Source of the DNA: Nitratireductor arenosus
GTDB taxonomy: Bacteria; Pseudomonadota; Alphaproteobacteria; Rhizobiales; Rhizobiaceae
NCBI RefSeq assembly: GCF_009742725.1
Contig: NZ_WPHG01000002.1
Span: forward strand, 868,001-932,000
Direction: 5' to 3'
DNA length: 64,000 nucleotides
Shown one piece after another: positions 51,604 to 60,298 of this stretch. How positions within the stretch are numbered: position 1 is the stretch's first letter; every line of letters begins with the position of its first letter. Under the pieces are notes generated by a model, which was not told the origin of the DNA, made no database searches, and saw only the letters and a list, made by a program, of their open reading frames with translations. The position numbers were made by a program, and so were the translations under genes.

Positions 51604-52991
51604 GCGGGGATTTGAAGGCCTGCATCGAGGCGCTGTCGGGACTCGATCTCGACGTCAATCCGGCGACCGTCCAGCAGAAGAGCCGGGATCTTTATTGGTA
51701 CAGCCCGATCCTGAAGCGCCAGCTCGGCGCCGTCACGGCCGATTTCGTCGTCGCGCCGCGTAACGAGGACGAGATCGTGCGCATCCTCGCCACCTGCTGG
51801 AAGCACGACGTGCCGGTCACCGTGCGCGGCGCCGGCACGGGCAATTACGGCCAGGCGATGCCTCTGTTCGGCGGCGCGGTGCTGCACACCAAACATCTGG
51901 ACCGGATCGTCAGGGTCGGCACCGACCACATGATCGCCCAGCCGGGCGTGGTGATCGAGCATCTGGAAAAGACCGCGCGCGAGAGCGGCAGGGAAATCCG
52001 GCTGTTCCCCTCGACCGCGGGCACGGCCACCATCGGCGGTTTCATCGCCGGCGGTTCGAGCGGCGTCGGCGCCATCCGCTGGGGCGGTTTGCGCAACCCG
52101 GCCAATCTGCGCCGGCTTCGCCTGGTGACGATGGAGGAGATGCCGCGCGTCATCGAGCTGGTCGGCGACGACATTTCCAAGGCCGCGCATGCCTACGGCG
52201 TCAACGGCGTCATTACCGAGGTCGAAATCCCGATCGATCCGGCTTCCGACTGGGTCGACGTCTTGATCGGCGTTGACGGCTTCGACAGGGCGACCGAACT
52301 CGCGGTCGCGCTCGGCGAGGACGACACGATCTCCAAGCGGATGCTGTCGACCTTCGAGGCGCCTATCCCGGAACTCTATTTCCGCCGCCACGGCCCCTTC
52401 CTCGTCGACGGCGAAGCGGCGATCGCGATGATGGTGTCGCGCGACACTCTGCCCGCCCTGGTCGCGCATCTGTCGCGCCTCGACCATGCGCATCTCAGGT
52501 TCCGCGCCGACGCGGCCGAAGCGCCCGGCAAGCTGCCGGCGGTCTATGAGCTGGCCTGGAACCACACCACGCTGCGCGCGCTGCGCATCGATCCGTCGAT
52601 CACCTATCTGCAGATGATGCTGCCGCGCGAAAAACTCGCCGAGAGCTTCGCCGCCGTACGCGAGACTTTCGGCGACGAGTTGATGATGCATTGCGAGTTC
52701 ACCCGCTTCGACGGCGTCGTGACGCCGGTCGGCCTGCCGCTGGTGCGCTTCACCTCCGAGGAGCGGCTTGAAGAGATCATCATGACGATCGAGGCAAAGC
52801 TCGGCCTGCCGGTGTTCAATCCGCATCGCGTGACGCTGGAGGAAGGCGGGATGAAAAGGACCGATGTCGGCCAGCTCGAATTCAAGAAGCAGACCGACCC
52901 GAAGGGGCTGATGAACCCCGGCAAGATGATCGCCTGGACGGAGCCGGACTGGAAGCCGGTTCCCGGCAAGACTTTCCTTTTCGCCAAGTAG
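51600..52991 (+). CDS. FAD-binding oxidoreductase (GlcD/PCMH-type)
   Basis: A 463-residue flavoenzyme of the VAO/PCMH family. The FAD-binding half has VPVTVRGAGTGNYGQAMPLFGGAVL near residue 62 and FPSTAGTATIGGFIAGGSSGVGAIRWG near residue 138. The C-terminal half ends in GLMNPGKMI, the usual GlcD/LldD-type terminus. Relatives oxidise 2-hydroxy acids such as glycolate or D-lactate. It is coupled to the amidohydrolase by 4 bp, so it probably oxidises a product of ring cleavage. Confidence 0.9.
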   Translation: MSGDLKACIEALSGLDLDVNPATVQQKSRDLYWYSPILKRQLGAVTADFVVAPRNEDEIVRILATCWKHDVPVTVRGAGTGNYGQAMPLFGGAVLHTKHLDRIVRVGTDHMIAQPGVVIEHLEKTARESGREIRLFPSTAGTATIGGFIAGGSSGVGAIRWGGLRNPANLRRLRLVTMEEMPRVIELVGDDISKAAHAYGVNGVITEVEIPIDPASDWVDVLIGVDGFDRATELAVALGEDDTISKRMLSTFEAPIPELYFRRHGPFLVDGEAAIAMMVSRDTLPALVAHLSRLDHAHLRFRADAAEAPGKLPAVYELAWNHTTLRALRIDPSITYLQMMLPREKLAESFAAVRETFGDELMMHCEFTRFDGVVTPVGLPLVRFTSEERLEEIIMTIEAKLGLPVFNPHRVTLEEGGMKRTDVGQLEFKKQTDPKGLMNPGKMIAWTEPDWKPVPGKTFLFAK

Positions 52992-53008
52992 AAACCAGCG
53001 TCGGAACC

Positions 53009-53590
53009 ATGAACGTACACGTAGTCTATGCACATCCGCTCGAAGACAGCCTGTCGGCGACGCTGCACAAAACCGTGGTGGAAAGCCTGCAGGAGGCCGG
53101 GCATCAGGTCGACGACCTCGATCTTTACCGCGAGGGGTTCGATCCGGTGCTGTCGGCCGACGACCGGCGCTGCTATCACGATGTCGACATCAACCGCCGG
53201 CGCATCGACCCCTATGTCGAGCGCCTGCGGCGCGCCGACTCGCTGGTGCTGTGCCACCCGGTCTGGAATTTCGGCTGGCCGGCGATCCTGAAAGGCTATT
53301 TCGACCGCGTCTTTTTGCCCGACGTCTCGTTCGTGCTCAAGGACGGCAAGATCGGACCGGGCCTGACCAACATTCGCAAACTGACCACCGTCACCACCTA
53401 TGGTTCGAAACGGTGGCGCGCCATGGTTCTCGGCGACCCGCCGCGCAAGAACGCCACCCGCTTCCTCAGGGTGATCTGCAATCCGCGCGTGAAGGTGCGC
53501 TACCACGCCCTTTACGACATCAACAATATCTCCACAGACCATGCCGCGGGCTTCGTCGAGAAGATCCGGCTTGAAATGCTGAAACACTAG
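53009..53590 (+). CDS. NAD(P)H-dependent oxidoreductase, flavodoxin-like fold (MdaB/KefF-type)
   Basis: A 193-residue flavodoxin_2 (PF02525) protein that should bind FMN/FAD and reduce quinones or similar acceptors. Family segments are VVYAHPLEDSLSATLHKTVVESLQEAGHQVDDLDLYREGFDPVLS at the start and LVLCHPVWNFGWPAILKGYFDRVFLPDVSF near residue 80. It starts 17 bp after the FAD oxidoreductase. Its role may be to recycle reduced carriers in the pathway; that is inference. Confidence 0.9.
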   Translation: MNVHVVYAHPLEDSLSATLHKTVVESLQEAGHQVDDLDLYREGFDPVLSADDRRCYHDVDINRRRIDPYVERLRRADSLVLCHPVWNFGWPAILKGYFDRVFLPDVSFVLKDGKIGPGLTNIRKLTTVTTYGSKRWRAMVLGDPPRKNATRFLRVICNPRVKVRYHALYDINNISTDHAAGFVEKIRLEMLKH

Positions 53591-53601
53591 CGGTCCGCGG
53601 G

Positions 53602-54888
53602 ATGACGAACCAAGCCAACAACAGCGCCGACACGCAAGGTCACGTCACCGTCGTCGGTGCGGGCATCGTCGGGGCATGCTGCGCGGCCTCCCTGCAGCGC
53701 GAGGGTTACGCCGTCACCGTTGTCGACCGTGTCGATCCCGGCATGGCGACCTCGTTCGGCAATGCGGGCTCGATCAGCCCCAGCGCCGTGCTGCCGGTGG
53801 CGATGCCTGGCATGCTGCGCAAGATTCCCGGCTGGCTCATCGATCCGTTGGGTCCCCTGACCGTGCGCTGGTCGTATTTGCCGTCGATCACGCCGTGGCT
53901 GATGCGCTTTTTGAGCCATGCCAGCCGCGAGGAAGTGGCCCGGGTGGCGACCGCGATGCGCGCCTTGATGGAGCCGGTCTTCGAGGATTATGAGCGTCTT
54001 TTGCCGCAGGGCGAATTTCGCGCCCTGATCCGTCGCAATGGCTGTCTGTATGTTTATGAAAACCAGGCCGAACTCGACGCGGCGAAGTGGACCCTGGAGT
54101 TGCGGCGCAATCTGGGCGCGGCGATGGACGAAATCGGCGAAAGCGAAATCCGCCAGCTCGAGCCCGCGTTGGCGCGGCGCTTCCGTCTCGGCATTTTCGC
54201 GCCCGACAATGGGTCGACCATCGATCCAAGCCTGTTGGTGAACGCGGTGATGGCGCAGGTGCTTGCCAATGGCGGCAAATTCGTACGTGCGGAAGTCAAG
54301 GACATCGAGATGGGGCCGGACGGTCCGGCGGCGCTCGTCACCGACCAGGGGCGCAAGCCGCTCGACCGGTTGGTCCTGGCCGCCGGAGCATGGTCTGCTG
54401 GCCTGGCGCGCAAGCTTGGCGCCGTCGTGCCGCTCGAAACCCAGCGCGGCTACCATGTCACCTTCCCGCAGGCCGGCATCGAGGTAAGCCGCACCGTGAT
54501 GTGGAACAAGCGCAGCGTGTTCGTCAATCCGATGCGGCCCGGTCTGAGGATCGCCGGCACCGTCGAACTGGCCGGGCTGAAGGCGAAGCCGAACTACGCC
54601 CGCGCCGACCGGTTGGCCGACATCGCCGGGGAGTTGTTTCCCGATCTCGACCGCAGCAATCCGTCGCGCTGGATGGGCCACCGGCCCTGCCTTCCCGACA
54701 GCCTGCCGGTCATCGACCGTTCGCCGCGCTATCCGGGCGTGGTGTTCGCTTTCGGACACCAGCATGTCGGCATGTGTTCGGGCGCCTCGACGGGGCGGCT
54801 TGTCGCGGACCTGATGGTCGGCCGACCGTCGTCGATCGATCGAACGCCGTTTTCCGTACAACGATTCGCCAGGCGGCTGGCCGCATGA
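53602..54888 (+). CDS. FAD-dependent amine oxidoreductase, DadA-like
   Basis: A 428-residue DAO-family flavoenzyme like D-amino-acid dehydrogenase DadA. The dinucleotide motif is VTVVGAGIVGACCAASLQREG near residue 16, then FGNAGSISPSAVLPVAMPGM. The C terminus has SLPVIDRSPRYPGVVFAFGHQHVGM (substrate-side GHxHxG motif). Relatives oxidise D-amino acids, sarcosine or other secondary amines. It sits between the catabolic enzymes and the importer; sarcosine or N-methyl amine oxidation would explain the folD gene downstream. Confidence 0.9.
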   Translation: MTNQANNSADTQGHVTVVGAGIVGACCAASLQREGYAVTVVDRVDPGMATSFGNAGSISPSAVLPVAMPGMLRKIPGWLIDPLGPLTVRWSYLPSITPWLMRFLSHASREEVARVATAMRALMEPVFEDYERLLPQGEFRALIRRNGCLYVYENQAELDAAKWTLELRRNLGAAMDEIGESEIRQLEPALARRFRLGIFAPDNGSTIDPSLLVNAVMAQVLANGGKFVRAEVKDIEMGPDGPAALVTDQGRKPLDRLVLAAGAWSAGLARKLGAVVPLETQRGYHVTFPQAGIEVSRTVMWNKRSVFVNPMRPGLRIAGTVELAGLKAKPNYARADRLADIAGELFPDLDRSNPSRWMGHRPCLPDSLPVIDRSPRYPGVVFAFGHQHVGMCSGASTGRLVADLMVGRPSSIDRTPFSVQRFARRLAA

Positions 54889-54924
54889 CCAGTCCGTGAC
54901 CACCAATTCCAGGGAGGAATACCC

Positions 54925-55740
54925 ATGACGGCACAAGCTTTGAAAATGCCGCCCGAAAACGACCCTGCCGATACGTCGACCGCCGGTTCCGACAAGGGGA
55001 CGGCCGGCGCGCCGCTTTCCTTCAACCACGTGTCGATGCAGTTTCCCGACGGTACCGAGGCGCTCGACAACGTGTCCCTGGCGCTCAAGCCGGGCGAATT
55101 CGTGTCGATCGTCGGGCCTTCGGGCTGCGGCAAGTCGACCTTGCTCAAGATCGCCTCGGGGCTGGTCAACCATACCGCGGGCACGGTCGACGTCGACCGC
55201 AACCATCTCGGCTACACCTTTCAGGACGCGACGCTGCTGCCGTGGCGCAAGGTGATGCCGAATGTCGAGCTTTTGATGGAGCTGCGCGGCTTTCCGGCCG
55301 CGGAACGGCGGCGCATCGCCAAGGAACAGATCGACCTGGTCGGCCTGACCGGCTTTGAAAACCACTATCCCAAGCGGCTTTCCGGCGGCATGAAGATGCG
55401 CGCCTCGCTGGCCCGTTCGCTGGCGCTCAATCCGAGCGTGTTCATGTTCGACGAACCGTTTGGCGCCCTCGACGAGATCACCCGCGAGCGTCTGAACGAC
55501 GAGCTGATCGCCTTGTTCATGCGCCAGGGGTTCACGGGACTGTTCATCACCCATTCGATCCCCGAAGCCGTCTACCTGTCCAGCCGGGTCGTCGTCATGT
55601 CGCGTCGTCCTGGACGGATCCTGAAAGTGTACGACGTTCCCTTCGACTATCCGCGCACGCCGGAACTGCGCTACGCGCCGGAATTTTCCGAATTGTGCGG
55701 CGACCTGTCGGTATCGCTGCGCGCGGCCATCGAGAATTGA
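54925..55740 (+). CDS. ABC transporter ATP-binding protein (NitT/TauT type)
   Basis: A 271-residue ATPase like TauB/SsuB. Walker A GPSGCGKST near residue 70, Q-loop TFQDATLLPW, signature LSGGMKMRASLARSLAL and Walker B VFMFDEPFGALDE near residue 175. A ~30-residue disordered tail precedes the domain. GGAGG lies upstream of the ATG. With the next two genes it forms a complete importer. Confidence 0.93.
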   Translation: MTAQALKMPPENDPADTSTAGSDKGTAGAPLSFNHVSMQFPDGTEALDNVSLALKPGEFVSIVGPSGCGKSTLLKIASGLVNHTAGTVDVDRNHLGYTFQDATLLPWRKVMPNVELLMELRGFPAAERRRIAKEQIDLVGLTGFENHYPKRLSGGMKMRASLARSLALNPSVFMFDEPFGALDEITRERLNDELIALFMRQGFTGLFITHSIPEAVYLSSRVVVMSRRPGRILKVYDVPFDYPRTPELRYAPEFSELCGDLSVSLRAAIEN

Positions 55741-55749
55741 GAGGCAGAC

Positions 55750-56607
55750 ATGACCACAGCACCCGTAGCCAAGCCTCAGACCTATCGCGCCGTGCCGCTG
55801 CCGCCGCCGGCCAACATGCTGCAGCGCTTTCTCACCACCATCATGCCGCCGATCCTTCTCGGCTTCCTGCTGATCCTGCTTTACTGGTGGACCAGGGCCC
55901 AGCTCGAGCCGCACCGACAGTTCCTGATGCCGGACGCGTGGTCGCTCTGGTCCAACGCCTTTGCGCTGCCGGAGGTGCGCGCCGAACTCCTCGACCGTGC
56001 GCTGGTGACCATCACCATCGCGATCGTCGGCATGTGCATCTCGATTCCGATCGGCATGGTGCTGGGCGTCATCATGTTCCGCTTCCACGTCATGGAGCGC
56101 GCCTTCTTTCCCTATCTGGTGGCGCTGCAGTCGATCCCGATCCTGGCCATCATTCCGCTGATCCAGAGCGCGCTCGGCTTCGGCTTCATGCCGAAGGTGC
56201 TGATCGTGGCACTGTTCACCTTCTTCGCCATTCCGACCACCCTGCTGCTCGGCCTGAAAAGCGTCGACCGCGGCGTCATCGACCTGTTCAAGCTGCAGGG
56301 CACCGGCTGGCCGGTGATCCTGCGCAAGGCGGGTTTCCCGTCAGCCGCGCCGTCGTTGTTTGCCGGACTGCGCATCTCAGCCGGCCTTGCCGTGATCGGC
56401 GCGATCGTGTCGGAGATCTTCTTCCTGGCCGGCCGCGGCGGTCTCGGCCAGATGTTGATCAACGCCAAGATCGATTTCAAATACGAACAGATGTATGCCG
56501 CGCTGATCGCCTCTTCGGCGCTATCGATCAGCGTCTATCTGTTCTTTGCCTGGCTCGGAAACAGGCTGTTTTCGGAATGGCATGAGTCCGGCGCCGCACC
56601 GACCTGA
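55750..56607 (+). CDS. ABC transporter permease (NitT/TauT type)
   Basis: A 285-residue BPD_transp_1 permease with six hydrophobic helices. The EAA-like loop is VDRGVIDLFKLQGTGWPVILRKAGFPSAAPSLFAGLRISAGLAVIG near residue 180, which contacts the ATPase. The periplasmic N-terminal helix follows a short cytoplasmic tail. It starts nine bases after the ATPase gene. Confidence 0.92.
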   Translation: MTTAPVAKPQTYRAVPLPPPANMLQRFLTTIMPPILLGFLLILLYWWTRAQLEPHRQFLMPDAWSLWSNAFALPEVRAELLDRALVTITIAIVGMCISIPIGMVLGVIMFRFHVMERAFFPYLVALQSIPILAIIPLIQSALGFGFMPKVLIVALFTFFAIPTTLLLGLKSVDRGVIDLFKLQGTGWPVILRKAGFPSAAPSLFAGLRISAGLAVIGAIVSEIFFLAGRGGLGQMLINAKIDFKYEQMYAALIASSALSISVYLFFAWLGNRLFSEWHESGAAPT

Positions 56608-56662
56608 TCACCAAAAGGCGCAAGCCCCGAACCACTTCGCAACCGAAAATGGGAGAACTCGG

Positions 56663-57823
56663 ATGAAATACAGACTAGCAACCGCCCTGGCCTCGGGCCT
56701 GCTCGCCGGCGCGATCGGCACGGCAGGCGCCCAGGAACCCGGCGCCTTCGCCAAGGAAAACTACACCACGCCGCTGGCCGACGTGTGCCCCGACCCGCTG
56801 ATCATCCAGAAGGATTGGCTGGCGCAGGCCGAACATGGCGGCTTCTACCAGATGATCGGCGCGGGCGGCGAGATGTCGGCGGGCAAATATGTCGGTCCGC
56901 TCGGCTCGACCGGCATCGACATGATGATCCTCGAGGGCGGCAGCGGCATCGGCCTCGGAGACGGCGAAACCGCCTATTCGGCGCTGCATCTCGGCAATTC
57001 GCGGGCCGGCGTCACGCCGCATCTGGGCTACCAGGAACTGGACAATTCCTTCCTGTTTTCCAAGCGCTTTCCCACCGTGGGCGTGTTCGCTCCGCTGGAC
57101 AACGCGCCGCAGGGACTGTTCTGGGACAAGGGCACCTATCCGGACGGTTTCCACTCGCTCGACGACCTGAAAGAGTTCGCCGATTCGGGTAAGGGCATGA
57201 TCTATGTCTCGACGATCCAGCGCACTTTCGGTCTCTACCTCCTCCAGTCGGGCGTGTCGCGCGACGTATTCGTGGAAGGCTATCGCGGTGACGGCGAGAA
57301 CTTCGTCACCAATAACGGCACCTGGCTCAACCAGGGTTTTGTCACCAGCGAACCCTACAGCTTCTCGACCGGTAACAACTGGGCCAAGCCGATCGACGCC
57401 GTGACGGTGGGCGAGCTCGGCTATCGCAATTATACCGGCATGCTGTCGGTGGCGACCCCGCGCTTGGACGAGCTGGCGCCCTGCCTGGAGAAGGTGGTGC
57501 CGATCATGCAGCAGGCATGGATCGACTACATCAACAATCCCGACGAGGTGAACAAGCTCATTCACGAATTCAACGCGGCCGGTCACGCCACCAGTTGGTG
57601 GAAGACCCCGATGGGCAAGATGGAATACGCCTCCAAGACGATGAAGGAGCGCGGCATCGTCGGCAACGGCATCAACGACACGCTGGGCGATTTCGACATG
57701 GAGCGTGTCGCCGAAATGCAGGTCATCGTGAAGCCCTGGCTCGACGAACGCTCCAATCCGGACGTCAAGCCCGAGGATGTCGTGACCAACCGCTTCATCG
57801 ATCCGGCGATCGGCCTGAAATGA
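56663..57823 (+). CDS. ABC transporter substrate-binding protein (NitT/TauT, NMT1-like)
   Basis: A 386-residue periplasmic binding protein. The signal peptide is MKYRLATALASGLLAGAIGTAGA, cleaved near residue 22. The mature part has CPDPLIIQKDWLAQAEHGGFYQMIGAG, GSTGIDMMILEGGSGIGLGDGETAYSALH and FDMERVAEMQ, as in SBPs of the NitT/TauT group that bind pyrimidines, sulfonates and similar small molecules. The ATG at 56663 has GGGAGAA upstream. Its stop overlaps folD (ATGA), an unusual link of an importer to a folate enzyme. Confidence 0.88.
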   Translation: MKYRLATALASGLLAGAIGTAGAQEPGAFAKENYTTPLADVCPDPLIIQKDWLAQAEHGGFYQMIGAGGEMSAGKYVGPLGSTGIDMMILEGGSGIGLGDGETAYSALHLGNSRAGVTPHLGYQELDNSFLFSKRFPTVGVFAPLDNAPQGLFWDKGTYPDGFHSLDDLKEFADSGKGMIYVSTIQRTFGLYLLQSGVSRDVFVEGYRGDGENFVTNNGTWLNQGFVTSEPYSFSTGNNWAKPIDAVTVGELGYRNYTGMLSVATPRLDELAPCLEKVVPIMQQAWIDYINNPDEVNKLIHEFNAAGHATSWWKTPMGKMEYASKTMKERGIVGNGINDTLGDFDMERVAEMQVIVKPWLDERSNPDVKPEDVVTNRFIDPAIGLK

Positions 57824-58683
57824 TATCGGCTCCTCGCGCCCGTTTGCTGGACGGAGAGGCGCTCGCCGCCCGGCTCCGGCGCGAGATCGCAACCACCGCC
57901 GCGGACCTCAGGGTCCGCGGCATCACGCCGAAGCTGGTCATCGTGATCGTCGGCGACCGTGCCGACAGCGCCGCCTATGTCGCGCGCAAGAGCGCGGACT
58001 GTGCCGAAACCGGCATCGAGGCCGAAATTATGCGCCTGCCGGCGGAGACGACGCAGGCGCGCCTGCTCGATGTCGTCGCGGATCTGAACCGCGACCGGAC
58101 CGTGCACGGTTTCATGGTGCAGCTCCCCCTGCCCGCCGATCTGGACGAGACGGCTGTTCTCGACGCCATCGATCCGGCCAAGGATGTCGACGGCTGCCAT
58201 CCGGCCAATCTCGGCCGGCTGCTCGCCGGAGCCCCCGATATCGTAGCCTGCACGCCCGCCGGCGTGCTCGCCCTGCTGCGGCACCATGAGATCCCGCTTT
58301 CCGGCCGCACGGCCGCCATTATCGGCCGCGGCATGCTGGTCGGCCGGCCGCTTTCCATGCTGTTGTCGCTGAAGGGGGTGGACACGACCGTCACCCTGTT
58401 GCATTCGCGCTCGCCCGGTCTGGCCGAGGCGGTGCGCCGCGCCGACATCGTAATCTCGGCGACCGGGGTCGCCGGGCTGGTGACCAAGACCATGGTCAAG
58501 CCGGGCGCGGCCGTCATCGGCGTGGGGATATCGGCCGACGCGGATGGCAAGACCGTCTCCGACATCGACGACGCGGTGGCGGATGTCGCCGGCTTCGTCA
58601 CGCCGCGCCACGGCTCGGTCGGCGCATTGACGCGCGCCATGCTTCTCAAGAACCTGGTCAAGATCGCCGCGCGCGCGGCCTGA
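57820..58683 (+). CDS. folD: Bifunctional methylenetetrahydrofolate dehydrogenase/methenyltetrahydrofolate cyclohydrolase
   Basis: A 287-residue FolD that interconverts 5,10-methylene-, methenyl- and 10-formyl-THF with NADP. Both catalytic residues are in place: Lys57 in AAYVARKSA and Gln101 in MVQLPLP, with the KDVDGCHP block. The NADP domain has AAIIGRGMLVGRPLSMLL near residue 165. It is translationally coupled to the binding-protein gene, so it appears to be the last gene of the rightward catabolic operon. It is convergent with an ArsR gene. Its position suggests it processes one-carbon units released by the pathway. Confidence 0.93.
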   Translation: MISAPRARLLDGEALAARLRREIATTAADLRVRGITPKLVIVIVGDRADSAAYVARKSADCAETGIEAEIMRLPAETTQARLLDVVADLNRDRTVHGFMVQLPLPADLDETAVLDAIDPAKDVDGCHPANLGRLLAGAPDIVACTPAGVLALLRHHEIPLSGRTAAIIGRGMLVGRPLSMLLSLKGVDTTVTLLHSRSPGLAEAVRRADIVISATGVAGLVTKTMVKPGAAVIGVGISADADGKTVSDIDDAVADVAGFVTPRHGSVGALTRAMLLKNLVKIAARAA

Positions 58684-58736
58684 GCGCGCCAGGCATGCGC
58701 CGATGCGGCCTCCAAAGGTCGCGGCATCCGACAGGC

Positions 58737-59069
58737 TCAGGCCCGCGCGCCGTCCTTTTCGCCCCCGGCGGGCTCCGGAGTGCGGTCCTCGCAGCATTCC
58801 TTCATCAGGAAGGCGGCAAGTTCCTCTATGGCGGCGAAATTCGGCCGACAGGTGGTGGTTCGCCCCTGGCGCTCCTGGCTGATCAGTCCCGCGTTGAGCA
58901 GAATTCTGACGTGGTGAGCCAGGGTCGATGCCGGAATGTCGAGCCGCCGTTGCAGCTCTCCGATCAGAAGTCCGTCCGGCCCGGCGCGCACCAGCGCCAG
59001 CAGCACCACGATGCGTGCGGGCGCGCCGACGGCGTCAAACCCCCTTGCAGCGTCGTGCGCGGACAACAT
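58737..59069 (-). CDS. ArsR family winged-helix regulator
   Basis: A 110-residue ArsR-type regulator: AVGAPARIVVLLALVRAGPDGLLIGELQRRLDIPASTLAHHVRILLNAGLISQERQGRTTTCRPN gives the complete winged helix. Near the C terminus is a vicinal cysteine pair (KECCED) that could bind As(III) or another thiophilic metal. GGAGAGG lies upstream of the ATG. It is downstream of an ArsP-like permease on the same strand, consistent with metal or metalloid control. Confidence 0.9.
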   Translation of the reverse strand: MLSAHDAARGFDAVGAPARIVVLLALVRAGPDGLLIGELQRRLDIPASTLAHHVRILLNAGLISQERQGRTTTCRPNFAAIEELAAFLMKECCEDRTPEPAGGEKDGARA

Positions 59070-59203
59070 TTAAAACCCACCTCTCCTCGCTTCACCGCGA
59101 TAAAACTAGTCCGGCGGATCGGTGTCAAGACTGTCCCGGACGCCGATACCGGCCGTGAACCGCGATGATCGACCCGGACCCGATGATGCGGGGTGCGGTG
59201 GTT

Positions 59204-60226
59204 TTATCCAAAAAAACCCCATAGCGCCTGGAAGGCATAGGCCGAGACAAGCGATCCCGCGACCGCCAGCGCCACGAACAAGACCAGCGTGGAGGCGCGC
59301 AGGACCGGCACGACCGCCAGCACGCCCCAGATGCTCACGGCACTGCCGGCGACCAGGAAGCCGAGCGCCGCGCCCGGCGACATGCCGAGATCGAGCAATC
59401 CGCGGACCAGAGGCAGGGCGGCATAACCGTCGAGATAGAGCGGCGCGCCGACCGTCACGGCGAGCGGGATCGCGTGCGGCGCGTTTGTCCCGGCATACAC
59501 ACTCAAAAGTTCGGGCGGCACCAGGTCGCGCAGCAGATACTCGGCTGCGAAGGCAAGCGACAGGCACAGTACGACGAGCTTGGTCATCCACAAAAGCTCG
59601 CGCCCGAAGGCGCGCATGCGCACCGGGTCGCGCCAGATCGCCGGCCCGAACCGGTCGGGGGCCGGGGCGCAACCGGATTTTTGTTCGCCGCGTCGCTGCG
59701 CCCGTAGCGGCACGCGCACCATGTGCGTGCCGCGCAGCAGCGTGGTGGCCAGCCCGGCGAAGATCCCGATCGCGAAGGCGGCGATCGTCTTGCCGACGGC
59801 GAAACCGGGGCCCAGCACCGCCCAGGTTGCGGTGAACAGCGACGGATCGGTCACCGGCGAGGACAGCCAGAAGGCCATGATCGGCGCCAGCGGAACGCCC
59901 GACACCAATAGCCCGGTCATCAATGGCAGCACCGTAACGCCGCATACCGGGGTGACCGCGCCGATCGCGGCGGCGGTAACGATCACGGTCGACGGACGAC
60001 CCTTGAACAGATTGGCCGTCACGGCACCCGCGCCGCTGGCCGCCACCCATGCCGAAAGAACGATCCCGAGCGCGACCATCGGACTGACCTTCACGAAGCT
60101 GACGATCGCAAACAGCGCCGCGCCTTGCGCCTTGGCCGGCCACAGCGCTGCCGCGGCGATGCCGGCGGCGATCGTCAAAAGTGCGAGGATGAACCGACGG
60201 TCGACTCGCGACAGGACAATGTTCAA
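59204..60226 (-). CDS. ArsP/YraQ-like permease (DUF318 family)
   Basis: A 340-residue permease of the ArsP/DUF318 family (PF03773). The family block TPVCGVTVLPLMTGLLVSGVPLAPIMAFWLSSPVTDPSLF lies near residues 90-130, and its partner PLYLDGYAALPLVRGLLDLGMSPGAALGFLVAGSAVS near 265-300. About eight helices are seen. ArsP members export organoarsenicals; the substrate here is not proven. The start is a TTG at 60226, preceded by AGGAGAG six bases upstream. It faces the LysR gene head to head. Confidence 0.87.
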   Translation of the reverse strand: MNIVLSRVDRRFILALLTIAAGIAAAALWPAKAQGAALFAIVSFVKVSPMVALGIVLSAWVAASGAGAVTANLFKGRPSTVIVTAAAIGAVTPVCGVTVLPLMTGLLVSGVPLAPIMAFWLSSPVTDPSLFTATWAVLGPGFAVGKTIAAFAIGIFAGLATTLLRGTHMVRVPLRAQRRGEQKSGCAPAPDRFGPAIWRDPVRMRAFGRELLWMTKLVVLCLSLAFAAEYLLRDLVPPELLSVYAGTNAPHAIPLAVTVGAPLYLDGYAALPLVRGLLDLGMSPGAALGFLVAGSAVSIWGVLAVVPVLRASTLVLFVALAVAGSLVSAYAFQALWGFFG

Positions 60227-60250
60227 GGCATCTCTCCTCGAACTCGATCC

Positions 60251-60269
60251 ATAAGGGAAAAGCTTTTAT
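60251..60269. promoter_or_regulatory. Possible LysR-type binding site between the permease and lysR genes
   Basis: ATAAGGGAAAAGCTTTTAT (ATAA-N11-TTAT) is a short inverted repeat in the 72-bp divergent gap, the usual place for a LysR-type operator. Match quality is modest. Confidence 0.35.
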
Positions 60270-60298
60270 CGACAAAACGAATAGGATAAATAGCAACC

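Noticed and set aside
53587-56088. 833-residue minus-strand open frame across dadA-like and ABC genes
   Set aside because: It spans several well-supported plus-strand genes and is His/Arg/Gln-rich without similarity.
58672-58749. Inverted repeat formed by the ends of folD and the convergent arsR gene
   Set aside because: Both proteins end in similar Ala/Arg codons before TGA, so the symmetry probably reflects the coding ends and not a terminator.
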